From Cyclobacteriaceae bacterium (lineage in GTDB: Bacteria; Bacteroidota; Bacteroidia; Cytophagales; Cyclobacteriaceae): a stretch of DNA of 10,302 nucleotides. The notes below the pieces were generated by a model. The model searched no databases and had not been told where the DNA came from. It saw only the letters and a program-made list of their open reading frames with translations. Made by a program: the position numbers and the translations under genes. Location: contig JAUUZS010000096.1 in NCBI GenBank assembly GCA_030589835.1, positions 1 to 10,302 on the forward strand, read 5' to 3'. Within the stretch, counting starts at the first letter, position 1. Every line of letters begins with the position of its first letter. Shown piece after piece: positions 1 through 6,962 of this stretch.

Positions 1-1366
1 CGATCGCTTTGTCGCACATACCCTGATCAAAAATCAGGTAGTATCTTCTGAAGGTCTTTTACCAACTTGCCAGGATACAGGAACAGCTATTGTGATTGGT
101 AAAAAAGGCGAAAATGTGTGGACAGGCGTTGAAGATGCCGCGCATTTGTCGAAAGGCATTTATGAAACCTATAAAACCAAAAACCTCAGGTATTCACAGG
201 TTGTTCCTTATACCATGACGGAAGAAAAAAATACTGGAACCAATCTTCCCGCTCAGATCGACATTTATTCCAAACCAGGAAATGCCTATGAATTTTTGTT
301 TATGGCAAAAGGGGGCGGATCAGCCAATAAAACCTTCCTTTATCAGCAGACCAAAGCCTTGTTGACTGAAGAAAATCTTACAAAATTCGTTGCGGAGAAA
401 CTTAAAGACCTTGGTACGGCGGCTTGCCCACCTTACCATCTGGCATTAGTGATCGGCGGTACTTCTGCTGAGGTTACTTTAAAGACTGTAAAAGAGGCTT
501 CTACAGGAAATCTTGATAATTTACCAACCAAAGGTAATGATGGCGGACAAGCATTTCGTGATTTGGAATGGGAGGAAAAAGTTCAGCGCATATGTCAGGA
601 AAGCCTGATAGGCGCACAATTTGGCGGTAAGTACCTAACGCATGATGTGCGCGTAATTCGATTGCCGAGGCATGCTGCTTCGTGTCCGGTTGGAATAGGA
701 GTGAGCTGTAGTGCAGACAGAAACATAAAGGCAAAGATCAATGAAGATGGGATATTCCTTGAAGAAATGGAGCGGAATCCTGCCAGGTTCCTTCCAAAAG
801 TTGAACCACAGTTGCAAAAGGCGGTCGAGATCGATTTGAATCAACCTATGGAAAGCATTCTGAAAGAACTCTCAAAACATCCAATTAAAACCAGGTTAAG
901 CCTGTACGGTACCTTGATTGTCGCCAGGGACATTGCCCATGCAAGAATTAAACAAATGCTGGATGAGGGCAAACCCATGCCGGAATACTTCAAAAAGCAC
1001 CCGGTATATTATGCCGGACCAGCCAAAACTCCAGAGGGAATGCCATCAGGAAGCTTTGGGCCTACCACTGCAGGAAGAATGGATTCCTATGTAGGAGCAT
1101 TTCAGGCCGTTGGTGGATCGATGGTCATGCTAGCAAAAGGAAACAGATCGCAGCAGGTGACAGATTCTTGCAGTAAGCACAGAGGTTTCTACCTTGGTTC
1201 CATAGGTGGCCCGGCAGCGATTTTGGCTAAAGAGAGCATTAAATCGGTAGAAGTAGTCGATTTCGAAGAGCTGGGAATGGAAGCTGTGAGAAAAATAGAA
1301 GTGGTCAACTTCCCAGCCTTTATCATTGTTGATGATAAAGGAAATGATTTCTTTGCAAATATGTGA
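1..1366 (+). CDS. Class I fumarate hydratase, [4Fe-4S] type (5' end outside window)
   Basis: Cytoplasmic iron-sulfur enzyme that interconverts fumarate and L-malate in the TCA cycle. The reading frame is open from base 2, so the start lies upstream; 454 codons are present against about 540 for the family, leaving roughly 80-90 N-terminal residues missing. Family signatures are clear: CQDTGT (Cys codon 68-70), [14 protein letters not shown] (Cys codon 425-427) and [14 protein letters not shown] (Cys codon 683-685). These three cysteine sites are the likely ligands of the catalytic cluster, by analogy with known class I enzymes. The C-terminal, tartrate-dehydratase-beta-like half carries [28 protein letters not shown] and [12 protein letters not shown], the typical active-site segments of the single-chain two-domain form. 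It ends with TGA just before a terminator hairpin. The L-tartrate dehydratase family is related, but single-chain architecture and motifs favour fumarase. An internal GTG at 92 is not the start. Confidence 0.95.
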   Translation, partial: DRFVAHTLIKNQVVSSEGLLPTCQDTGTAIVIGKKGENVWTGVEDAAHLSKGIYETYKTKNLRYSQVVPYTMTEEKNTGTNLPAQIDIYSKPGNAYEFLFMAKGGGSANKTFLYQQTKALLTEENLTKFVAEKLKDLGTAACPPYHLALVIGGTSAEVTLKTVKEASTGNLDNLPTKGNDGGQAFRDLEWEEKVQRICQESLIGAQFGGKYLTHDVRVIRLPRHAASCPVGIGVSCSADRNIKAKINEDGIFLEEMERNPARFLPKVEPQLQKAVEIDLNQPMESILKELSKHPIKTRLSLYGTLIVARDIAHARIKQMLDEGKPMPEYFKKHPVYYAGPAKTPEGMPSGSFGPTTAGRMDSYVGAFQAVGGSMVMLAKGNRSQQVTDSCSKHRGFYLGSIGGPAAILAKESIKSVEVVDFEELGMEAVRKIEVVNFPAFIIVDDKGNDFFANM

Positions 1367-1382
1367 TGAATTAAATTTTAGT

Positions 1383-1422
1383 AAAAAAAAGAGGCTGCCA
1401 GTGATGGCAACCTCTTTTTTTT
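1383..1422. terminator. Bidirectional intrinsic terminator between convergent genes
   Basis: The arms AAAAAAAAGAGG-C-TGCCA (1383-1400) and TGGCA-A-CCTCTTTTTTTT (1405-1422) pair around a GTGA loop with a single C/A mismatch. The A tract on one side and T tract on the other make it usable from both strands. It sits 17 nt after the fumarase stop codon, and its T tract runs into the stop codon of the convergent sugar-binding protein gene (1421-1423). Confidence 0.85.
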
Positions 1423-2428
1423 AGAGCCCTTCAAATACTACCTTTTCATCAAGGTATCCATCAGCAATTACGGTCATGCGCATATTTTCCTTAGTAACCT
1501 GAATCATGTTAGTTAACTGAAGTGAAGGAACCATGATTTTGCCGTTGTTAATCGTAGTTTGAGAATAAGGTAGCGATCCATTATCAGCAAGAGAAAGGGC
1601 AATATTGGTGGTGGCATTCGTCAACGTTTCAATATACTTGTAAACCGTCATAGTCTGCTTTCCCTGCACAATGCGTTTGCAGGCATCTGTTTCTGCATCC
1701 TGGCCAGACACCAATATTTCACCGCAAAGATTGTGTTCTGTTAATGCTTTGCATACCCCCTTCGATATCATGTCATTAGAAGAAATGATCGCATCCAGGT
1801 CGGTGGATTTATTCAGATAATCATTGACAAGGGTATAGGCCACATCTGGATCCCATTTTTCAACATTCACATCAAGCACGATGTTAATGTCTTTTCTGGT
1901 GATTAAGGGTTGCAATACATTCATTTGACCAAGTCTTAAAAAAACGGAATTATAATCTTTAGGATCCCCACCAAGAATGGCGTAATTGCCTTTTGGAGAA
2001 AGGCGGGTGAGGTAATCTGCCTGCAATTCACCAACCTTTATGTTGTCAAAAGAAACGTAATAATCGAGGTCACAATTTTTTATGAGCCGGTCATAGGCAA
2101 TGACTTTCACCCCATTTTTTTTAGCTACCTGAACTAATGCTCCTGCAGCTTCGCTGTTGAGGGCAATTATGATAATGACATCAACTTCTGATTTTACCAG
2201 GTCAAGAAATTGTTCTTTTTGTAAGGCTTCGTTATTGTTGGCTTCTTTTACGATTACTTTTGCTCCTTTATTTTCCAGGTTATCCACTAAATAATCCCTG
2301 TCTTTTTCCCATCGCTCATGCAATGGGCCGAGGCTGATTCCGATTTTTACTTGATTATTTGGCCCGCAGGAGATGACGAAGGTAATAAGGAATAAAATGG
2401 AGAGGAGTGTATGGACTAAGTTTTTCAT
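1421..2428 (-). CDS. XylF-like periplasmic sugar-binding lipoprotein (ABC-type, orphan)
   Basis: A 335-residue type I periplasmic binding protein. The N-terminus is a lipoprotein signal: a hydrophobic stretch at about residues 5-19 and a lipobox VISC with Cys21 as the predicted lipidated residue. The mature part resembles E. coli XylF along its length: HERWEKDRD (38-45), VIAYDR (109-114), YVSFDNIKVGELQA (124-137), a GNYAILGG segment (147-154), SSNDM (216-220), SGQDA (241-245) and QGKQTMTVYK (255-264). The R, D, N and K positions in these segments appear, by eye, to match sugar-contact positions known in XylF, so xylose or a related pentose is a reasonable ligand; this is inference. No permease or ATPase gene is next to it in the window. 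The flanking genes are a convergent fumarase and, beyond a 310-nt gap, a divergent metal transporter. It lacks a DNA-binding domain, which rules out a LacI-type regulator. Confidence 0.88.
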   Translation of the reverse strand: MKNLVHTLLSILFLITFVISCGPNNQVKIGISLGPLHERWEKDRDYLVDNLENKGAKVIVKEANNNEALQKEQFLDLVKSEVDVIIIIALNSEAAGALVQVAKKNGVKVIAYDRLIKNCDLDYYVSFDNIKVGELQADYLTRLSPKGNYAILGGDPKDYNSVFLRLGQMNVLQPLITRKDINIVLDVNVEKWDPDVAYTLVNDYLNKSTDLDAIISSNDMISKGVCKALTEHNLCGEILVSGQDAETDACKRIVQGKQTMTVYKYIETLTNATTNIALSLADNGSLPYSQTTINNGKIMVPSLQLTNMIQVTKENMRMTVIADGYLDEKVVFEGL

Positions 2429-2738
2429 AATGTTAGGAATTTAAGGTATCAAAACATAAAATTGGGTGTCAATTTCCGTTGGTTTCAATTTAATGAAAAA
2501 TACCGGATTTTACTATTCATTGTAAAATGTAATCTCTCATAAGGTTCCTGGTCATTGCCAAAAATCTATCTTTTATCGATAGGGTTTATATTTTATTTAC
2601 ATGAACTGATTACCTGGGACAGGGATTTTCTTCTCAAAAGAATATTCAATAATAATCCTCTTAATTTTTCAGCTTAAATGTGTAAATTTGTATTCATAGA
2701 TAATTAAGTGTTGACATCAATTTTTTAAATTTCAGCAA
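2429..2738. other. 310-bp intergenic region between divergent genes
   Basis: No convincing coding sequence is visible. The region must hold the promoters of the sugar-binding lipoprotein gene (leftward) and the metal transporter gene (rightward). A TAnnTTTG box lies at 2683-2690. On the minus strand the nearest candidate is a TATGTTTTG string (rc of 2450-2458), which has one base too many for the consensus. A short inverted repeat, CTATC at 2566-2570 with GATAG at 2578-2582, is too small to interpret. Confidence 0.5.
2683..2690 (+). promoter_or_regulatory. Candidate Bacteroidota -7 box for the metal transporter gene
   Basis: TAAATTTG matches the Bacteroidota primary sigma factor -7 consensus TAnnTTTG and lies 48 nt upstream of the GTG start. 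I could not find a good TTG -33 element at the usual distance, so this is a weak call. Confidence 0.4.
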
Positions 2739-3458
2739 GTGTTCAATTCCGAAATTTTAGTATTGAGCTGGACAGCCGCCTCAATTGGTTTTATACATAC
2801 CCTCCTTGGCCCTGACCATTATTTGCCTTTTATAATGATGGCTAAAGTTCGGAAATGGTCGCTGGCCAAAACTTCATGGATTACTTTTCTTTGTGGAGGT
2901 GGGCATGTGTTGAGTTCTGTAGTTCTTGGTTTGTTGGGGGTGTATTTGGGCGCTGAATTGCTGAAATTGGAAATGCTGGAAGCATATAGAGGTACGATTG
3001 CAGCCTGGCTGTTGATCGGATTTGGCTTTGCTTATTTTGTTTGGGGTCTGCATAAAGCCTATAAAAACAAAAAACACAGTCATATCCATATTCATGGAGA
3101 TGGATTGGTTCATGAGCACCAACATACGCATACTTCAGGGCACGCTCACGTGCATGACCAAAAATCTAAAGCCAAAGACATCACACCATGGATATTGTTT
3201 ACCATATTTGTGCTTGGCCCGTGTGAATCTCTCATACCAATACTGATGTACCCCGCAGCAAATAGCAGTCTGGTGGGAATGTTTGTCGTTGTTGGCGTAT
3301 TTTCACTTACCACAGTAGCGACCATGATGTCTGTTGTGGTGCTTTCTACCTGGGGCATCGGCACAGCCAAGTTAGGCAAATTGGAAAGATACACACACGC
3401 AATCGCTGGAGGCACGATTTGTTTTTCCGGCCTTGCAATCATGTTACTGGGATTATAA
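2739..3458 (+). CDS. NicO/RcnA/UreH-like divalent metal transporter with His-rich loop
   Basis: A 239-residue inner-membrane protein with about six hydrophobic helices (near 8-30, 45-70, 86-106, 150-172, 177-203 and 217-238). Helix 1 contains IHTLLGPDHYLPF, an HxxxxxDH arrangement resembling the metal-site motif of nickel/cobalt transporters and urease accessory transporter UreH. Helix 2 has GGGH, and the second half begins with LGPCESLIP, the counterpart of the conserved GxxPCP-type segment of this superfamily. The loop at 113-139 holds 11 histidines in 27 residues, as expected for nickel, cobalt or zinc binding. Direction of transport cannot be read from sequence; efflux (RcnA-like) or delivery to a metalloenzyme are both possible. 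The start is GTG at 2739; an in-frame stop at 2712-2714 and no intervening ATG leave it as the best start. No urease or hydrogenase genes are nearby, so the substrate is open. Confidence 0.8.
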   Translation: MFNSEILVLSWTAASIGFIHTLLGPDHYLPFIMMAKVRKWSLAKTSWITFLCGGGHVLSSVVLGLLGVYLGAELLKLEMLEAYRGTIAAWLLIGFGFAYFVWGLHKAYKNKKHSHIHIHGDGLVHEHQHTHTSGHAHVHDQKSKAKDITPWILFTIFVLGPCESLIPILMYPAANSSLVGMFVVVGVFSLTTVATMMSVVVLSTWGIGTAKLGKLERYTHAIAGGTICFSGLAIMLLGL

Positions 3459-3521
3459 TCAAAATATACTCCTTTTTATCATCGATAGACGTTCAGATCA
3501 TTTTCATGTTTTGTGAGTTTT

Positions 3522-3542
3522 TTTTCAATTGTAAATTGAAAA
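3522..3542. repeat. Perfect AT-rich inverted repeat, possible weak terminator
   Basis: TTTTCAATT, a GTA loop, then AATTGAAAA forms a perfect 9-bp stem followed by TTTT (3543-3546). It lies 63 nt after the metal transporter stop and 67 nt before the sigma factor start. It could end the transporter transcript, but the stem is GC-poor; it could equally be an operator for the sigma factor gene. Confidence 0.4.
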
Positions 3543-3608
3543 TTTTCACTCTGCCTTAAAACTTTTTTACCTTGCTATGCATCCTTAGAGTAGAACATTG
3601 AAAATAGA

Positions 3609-4205
3609 ATGGCTGAGGTCCTCGAAAATATAGCTTTATACCATAGCAAAAGTCTTATTGAGAAATCCCGAAAAGGTGATGAGCATGCCTACGGAAAACT
3701 TGTTGGCTTGTGGTTTAAACGAATCTACAATTTCTCCTTGAAATATTTTGCAGATCATGATCTGGCAATGGAAGTAACGCAACTTACGTTCATCATTGTC
3801 TATAAAAAAATAGATCGGCTCAAAGACGCAGATAGATTTAAGTATTGGTTATATACCATTGCGTTAAATAATTGCAGAGAAGAAGACAGACGTCAAAAAA
3901 AGAAGCACTGGTATTCGATTTTCGTGAGTGAGGAAGCCAGTCATTTCGAATCGAAATACGGAAATCCGGAGCTTGAGTATCAAAAAAAAGAGAAGGAAGA
4001 ATTACTTGCTGAATTGTTAAGAACATTGCCTGAAGAGCAAAAAACAGTAGTAATTATGAAGGAATATGAAGGTATGAAATTCAGAGAAATTGCTGAAACG
4101 CTGAATATTTCAGAGAATACAGCAAAGTCGAGATTGTATTATGGGTTGAAGGCATTAAGAAAATTATTAGAAAAAAGTGAGTTGAATTATAAAATCGATA
4201 GTTAA
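3609..4205 (+). CDS. ECF-family RNA polymerase sigma-70 factor
   Basis: A 198-residue extracytoplasmic-function sigma factor that would direct RNA polymerase to a small set of promoters. Region 2 spans about residues 16-95: the segment DLAMEVTQLTFIIVYKKIDRL followed by FKYWLYTIALNNCREEDRR is typical of regions 2.2-2.4. A charged linker (about 96-128) leads to region 4 (about 130-186), with LPEEQKTVVIMKEYEGMKFREIA and the helix-turn-helix LNISENTAKSRLYYGLKALRK. Regions 1.1 and 3 are absent, as in this class. The next gene starts 2 nt after its stop codon and encodes a membrane anti-sigma-like protein, so the two are almost certainly co-transcribed and act as a pair. ECF genes often control their own operon; no promoter here is clear enough to show it. 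The leader has no Shine-Dalgarno sequence, which is normal for Bacteroidota. Confidence 0.95.
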   Translation: MAEVLENIALYHSKSLIEKSRKGDEHAYGKLVGLWFKRIYNFSLKYFADHDLAMEVTQLTFIIVYKKIDRLKDADRFKYWLYTIALNNCREEDRRQKKKHWYSIFVSEEASHFESKYGNPELEYQKKEKEELLAELLRTLPEEQKTVVIMKEYEGMKFREIAETLNISENTAKSRLYYGLKALRKLLEKSELNYKIDS

Positions 4206-4207
4206 AG

Positions 4208-5041
4208 ATGGAAACTCAAGAATTTAGCAAAGAATTGATGGATTATCTCTATGAAGAGATGACAGCAGGTGAGCGGAAGGAATTTGAGCAACAACTTTCT
4301 GAAAACCCCGATCTTCGAAAAGAATTTGAGGAGTTGAGCTCTGTCCGCCAAAAGCTAGATAAGTTGACAGATAAAGAGGTGATGGAGCCATTTTCGACCT
4401 GGGGAAGAAGCCGGTCATCAAGCTGGTTCGCTTCGAAAGGAAGAAAAAGAGTATTGGTATTTCGACCCATTACAGCGGTTGCTGCCTCACTGATATTTCT
4501 CCTGCTGCTTGGGTATCTCACAAATTTTTCGATTTCGATAAATGATCAGGGATTATTGATGGCTTATGGAAATCAAATTCAGAACCATCAGGAGAATTAT
4601 TTGGCAGAAGAAGAGGTTAAAGCACTTGTTCGCAATGCGTTGGATCAAAATAATACATTACTGGCAACTAGGTTATCCGAATCAGAAACCTCTTATGATA
4701 ACAAATTTATCGCTTTGGAAAGCTCGTTAACAGCGGCATTAAATGCGAATGAGAAAGGCGTAGTAACAAAAGAGGACCTTCAGGAATTTTTCGCAGTGGC
4801 GGAAAATAAAAATAGTGAATTGATGAGTGAATATTTAAAACTTACGAATGATCGACAGCAGGTATATTTCAAAACGATGCTTACCCAGTTCAATGATTTT
4901 ATGCAAGAGCAGCGCAGTGATGATTTAACGATGATTAGGAATAGTTTGATTGACCTAAAGCAGAGTCAGAACAATCAGAAGATGGAAACCGACCAGCTAA
5001 TCGCCAGCATTTTGTCGAGTACAAACCCGCCAAAAAATTAA
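4208..5041 (+). CDS. Membrane anti-sigma factor-like protein with periplasmic coiled coil
   Basis: 277 residues in three parts. Residues 1-50 are acidic and helical, with MDYLYEEMTAGERKEFEQQL and NPDLRKEFEEL; this pattern is common at the N-terminus of anti-sigma factors that clamp an ECF sigma factor in the cytoplasm. The zinc-binding HxxxCxxC motif found in many of them is absent. A basic stretch (77-81, KGRKR) precedes one transmembrane helix at about 88-104, fitting an N-in orientation. The remaining 170 residues, predicted periplasmic, are rich in E, Q, N, K and L and look like long helices or coiled coil. The gene starts 2 nt after the sigma factor stop, and the downstream exported protein also contains a coiled coil. 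The anti-sigma role rests on position and N-terminal pattern; no enzymatic motif is visible. Confidence 0.75.
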   Translation: METQEFSKELMDYLYEEMTAGERKEFEQQLSENPDLRKEFEELSSVRQKLDKLTDKEVMEPFSTWGRSRSSSWFASKGRKRVLVFRPITAVAASLIFLLLLGYLTNFSISINDQGLLMAYGNQIQNHQENYLAEEEVKALVRNALDQNNTLLATRLSESETSYDNKFIALESSLTAALNANEKGVVTKEDLQEFFAVAENKNSELMSEYLKLTNDRQQVYFKTMLTQFNDFMQEQRSDDLTMIRNSLIDLKQSQNNQKMETDQLIASILSSTNPPKN

Positions 5042-5060
5042 CATAATTAAGTAGCTAAAT

Positions 5061-5090
5061 CAGGTGCTGTTAATTGACATGTAGTACCTG
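5061..5090. repeat. Imperfect inverted repeat between anti-sigma and exported protein genes
   Basis: CAGGTGCT (5061-5068) pairs with AGTACCTG (5083-5090) over 8 bp, including one G-T wobble, around a 14-nt loop. It fills part of the 84-nt gap ahead of the exported protein gene. It has no T tract, so it is more likely an RNA processing or stability element, or an operator, than a terminator. Confidence 0.4.
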
Positions 5091-5125
5091 AACGGAAATA
5101 GAAAAAAATACTAAAAGATAATAAA

Positions 5126-6454
5126 ATGAAAAAGATATTAATTTTATTGATAGTACCCATATTTTTTGGGTTTAGAACAGGGCAGGAGATGGATGAAAAA
5201 AGAATGAACCGTGATCTGGAGATTGCTAAAAATATTCTTAGCACATTGATTAAATCAGGATCAGACAGTTTTTTTGGAGGATCTTCTATTGAGGCGAGTT
5301 ATATTAAAGATTATGGCGTCATTTTTAATATCCCCGAGCATTTAGTGTATTTTCATTCAGGGCCGAAGACCATAATTGCTTTTCCTGAAGTGCCTGCTCT
5401 TGCTGATTTTGATTTTGATTTGGATATGGATGTAGATATAGACATCCAAAAGGAGCTTATTGAACAGCAAAAGGAACTAATCGAACAGGAAAAGAAATTA
5501 ATAGAAAAAGAAAAGAAAAAGCTTAAGCAGGAAAAAAAGAAGCAGGAGAAAATTGAACAAGAGACTTCAGAAGCAATTAGTCGGGCCGAAATTGCCGCAA
5601 GGAAGGCACAACGAAGTCAAATGCGGCAGCCCGGTGTTGCGGCAAGGACTAAGACCAGGGCAATGCGAGAGGTGTATGTCAGTTCCGGTACGACAAGCGA
5701 AATTGACTGGGAAGAAATTATGTTTACTTTCCTGGCCGATTACGCAGATTTGATCGGACAGCTCCAACCTGACGAAAAGATAATGATCAAGCAAAAATCA
5801 CCTTACGATGAGCTGGTATATATTTGGAGTGGTGTTGGTACACAGGAAAGCGAAAATAGTCATAAGGCAGGCCTTTCTGTTGAAGTGCTTCGCAAGGATG
5901 TGAAAGCGTATAAAATGGGTAAAATTAATCGCAATGAGTTTGATAAACGTGTCACGGTCAAAAGGAATGATCCTCAACGTAAAGTTCCTGATCTTGAGAT
6001 GTTTGCCAGTATTTTTGATCGCTATTACAGTTTCGATTTGTCTGAAACCTTTTATTGTGAAGGAAAGCCCAGGTATGAAGTGTTGGAAGGATTTGGAGTA
6101 GTTTTTCATATCAAAGCTTCCACAGCCAGCAATGCGAAAAGCAAGGTGCAATTCTATTCTCAAGGCCAAACGTGGCAAATGGATTCCGGCACCGATGAAT
6201 CGGATGATAGTAGTTTGTATCCGAAGTTCAAAGAAGATATCAAGGCATTTATGTTGGATTATGGGAGGACAATTCGCTCGGTGAATGACGATGAGAAAAT
6301 ATTGCTGGAAATAAAGATTGAAAGCTGTCGTGATTGCAACGTCCCAAAAATGTTGGAGATATCCACTGAAATGTCACTGCTAAAAAAATATGATGAGCAA
6401 AAGATATCACGGGAAAAGGCAATGGCAGAAATAGAAATGAAAGAGGTCTATTAG
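5126..6454 (+). CDS. Exported protein of unknown family with internal duplication and coiled coil
   Basis: 442 residues; I do not recognise the family. Residues 1-16 (MKKILILLIVPIFFGF) are a probable signal peptide or anchor, without an obvious AxA site or lipobox. The protein then shows two related halves. Copy 1 has DLEIAKNIL and DYGVIFNI (30-69), FLADYADLIGQLQPDEKIMI (202-221) and VKAYKMGKINRNEF (259-272). Copy 2 has DLEMFASIF and GFGVVFHI (289-329), FMLDYGRTIRSVNDDEKILL (375-394) and LKKYDEQKISREKA (419-432). Copy 1 is split by an alternating acidic stretch (94-107, DFDFDLDMDVDIDI) and a charged heptad coiled coil (109-145), followed by a basic segment. The gene lies 84 nt after the anti-sigma gene, in the same direction, and is the last before a strong terminator. 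The setting suggests an envelope protein that senses or responds to stress with the sigma/anti-sigma pair; that role is inference. Confidence 0.75.
   Translation: MKKILILLIVPIFFGFRTGQEMDEKRMNRDLEIAKNILSTLIKSGSDSFFGGSSIEASYIKDYGVIFNIPEHLVYFHSGPKTIIAFPEVPALADFDFDLDMDVDIDIQKELIEQQKELIEQEKKLIEKEKKKLKQEKKKQEKIEQETSEAISRAEIAARKAQRSQMRQPGVAARTKTRAMREVYVSSGTTSEIDWEEIMFTFLADYADLIGQLQPDEKIMIKQKSPYDELVYIWSGVGTQESENSHKAGLSVEVLRKDVKAYKMGKINRNEFDKRVTVKRNDPQRKVPDLEMFASIFDRYYSFDLSETFYCEGKPRYEVLEGFGVVFHIKASTASNAKSKVQFYSQGQTWQMDSGTDESDDSSLYPKFKEDIKAFMLDYGRTIRSVNDDEKILLEIKIESCRDCNVPKMLEISTEMSLLKKYDEQKISREKAMAEIEMKEVY
5450..5554 (+). repeat. Five tandem 21-bp units encoding a heptad repeat
   Basis: Five consecutive seven-residue units start with K: KELIEQQ, KELIEQE, KKLIEKE, KKKLKQE and KKKQEKI. 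The first two differ only at the last residue, but their codons have diverged (for example gagcttattgaacag against gaactaatcgaacag), so the units look old rather than freshly amplified. They form the coiled coil of the exported protein. Confidence 0.7.
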
Positions 6455-6479
6455 GGGGATTTCAGACTACTAATGCATT

Positions 6480-6533
6480 ATATTAAAAAAGTGAAGGCCT
6501 ACTCCTGAAAGTAGGCCTTCACTTTTTTAATAT
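6480..6533. terminator. Perfect 23-bp bidirectional terminator hairpin
   Basis: Bases 6480-6502 and 6511-6533 are exact reverse complements around an 8-nt loop (TCCTGAAA). The core is GTGAAGGCCTAC with an A6 tract on the left and a T6 tract on the right, so it can stop transcription from either side. It lies 25 nt after the exported protein stop codon and 3 nt beyond the end of the convergent winged-helix-like gene. Confidence 0.92.
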
Positions 6534-6536
6534 TCA

Positions 6537-6911
6537 CTAAATTTCACCATAGAATTCTTTGAATTTCATTATCCCCTCTTTTGTTAAGTTAATGGATTTT
6601 TTTGTGACTTTTACCAAGCCCTCAGCTTGGAGCTCTTCCATTGCGAAGTCTATATAATCATTTTCAAGCAAATCCAATTTATACACTTTTGGCAAATCGT
6701 CATCCGAATTGACAATTTGATCTTCTGAATTATAGAGTTTTGTGATGATTTTATTCTTTACTTCATCAATAAGTTCCCGTTCTTTTTCCAGGATGGATAT
6801 GCCATATTTAATTTTCAATATATCAGCAAGATCTTCGATGATCAGGGTCTTATCCAGATTTTTTTGCGAAGCAGTTTTTGCTATTAATTTTTCAAGGTTT
6901 TGGAATTCCAT
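6537..6911 (-). CDS. Small protein with C-terminal winged-helix-like region, function unknown
   Basis: A 124-residue acidic cytoplasmic protein with no signal peptide or membrane segment. Residues 1-60 are predicted helical (MEFQNLEKLIAK, IIEDLADILKIKYGI, ERELIDEVKNKIITKLY). The C-terminal third, from about 78 to 120, reads as a winged helix: a helix with YIDFAMEELQAEGLV, a short wing KVTKKSINL, and a final helix TKEGIMKFKEFYG. The pattern of helix, then E-GLV, then strand, then LT-EG is common in MarR/PadR-like DNA-binding domains and in archaeal-type winged helices. It could be a small regulator or a protein-protein adaptor; basic residues for DNA contact are limited. It is a single-gene unit convergent with the sigma factor operon and divergent from the kinase gene. 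The start ATG (6909-6911 complement) is the only good in-frame one. Confidence 0.65.
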   Translation of the reverse strand: MEFQNLEKLIAKTASQKNLDKTLIIEDLADILKIKYGISILEKERELIDEVKNKIITKLYNSEDQIVNSDDDLPKVYKLDLLENDYIDFAMEELQAEGLVKVTKKSINLTKEGIMKFKEFYGEI

Positions 6912-6954
6912 AATAAAAATCTAATTGTCAATAAATTCTTTAAACAATATTAAG

Positions 6955-6962
6955 CAAAAATA
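6955..6962 (-). promoter_or_regulatory. Candidate -7 box for the small winged-helix-like gene
   Basis: Read on the minus strand this is TATTTTTG, a full match to TAnnTTTG, 44 nt upstream of the start codon. No TTG is seen at -33, so the support is one element in an A/T-rich region. Confidence 0.35.

Noticed and set aside
1421..2428. Reading the sugar-binding protein as a LacI-type repressor.
   Set aside because: It has a lipoprotein signal and no helix-turn-helix.
5074..5079. TTGACA ahead of the exported protein gene, as a -35 box.
   Set aside because: No -10 or TAnnTTTG element follows at a suitable distance, and E. coli-type -35 boxes are not expected in Bacteroidota. The same applies to TTGACA at 7077-7082.
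5798..6178. A 126-codon open frame on the minus strand opposite the exported protein gene.
   Set aside because: The plus-strand protein has conserved repeated blocks through this region, and the opposite frame shows no protein signature.
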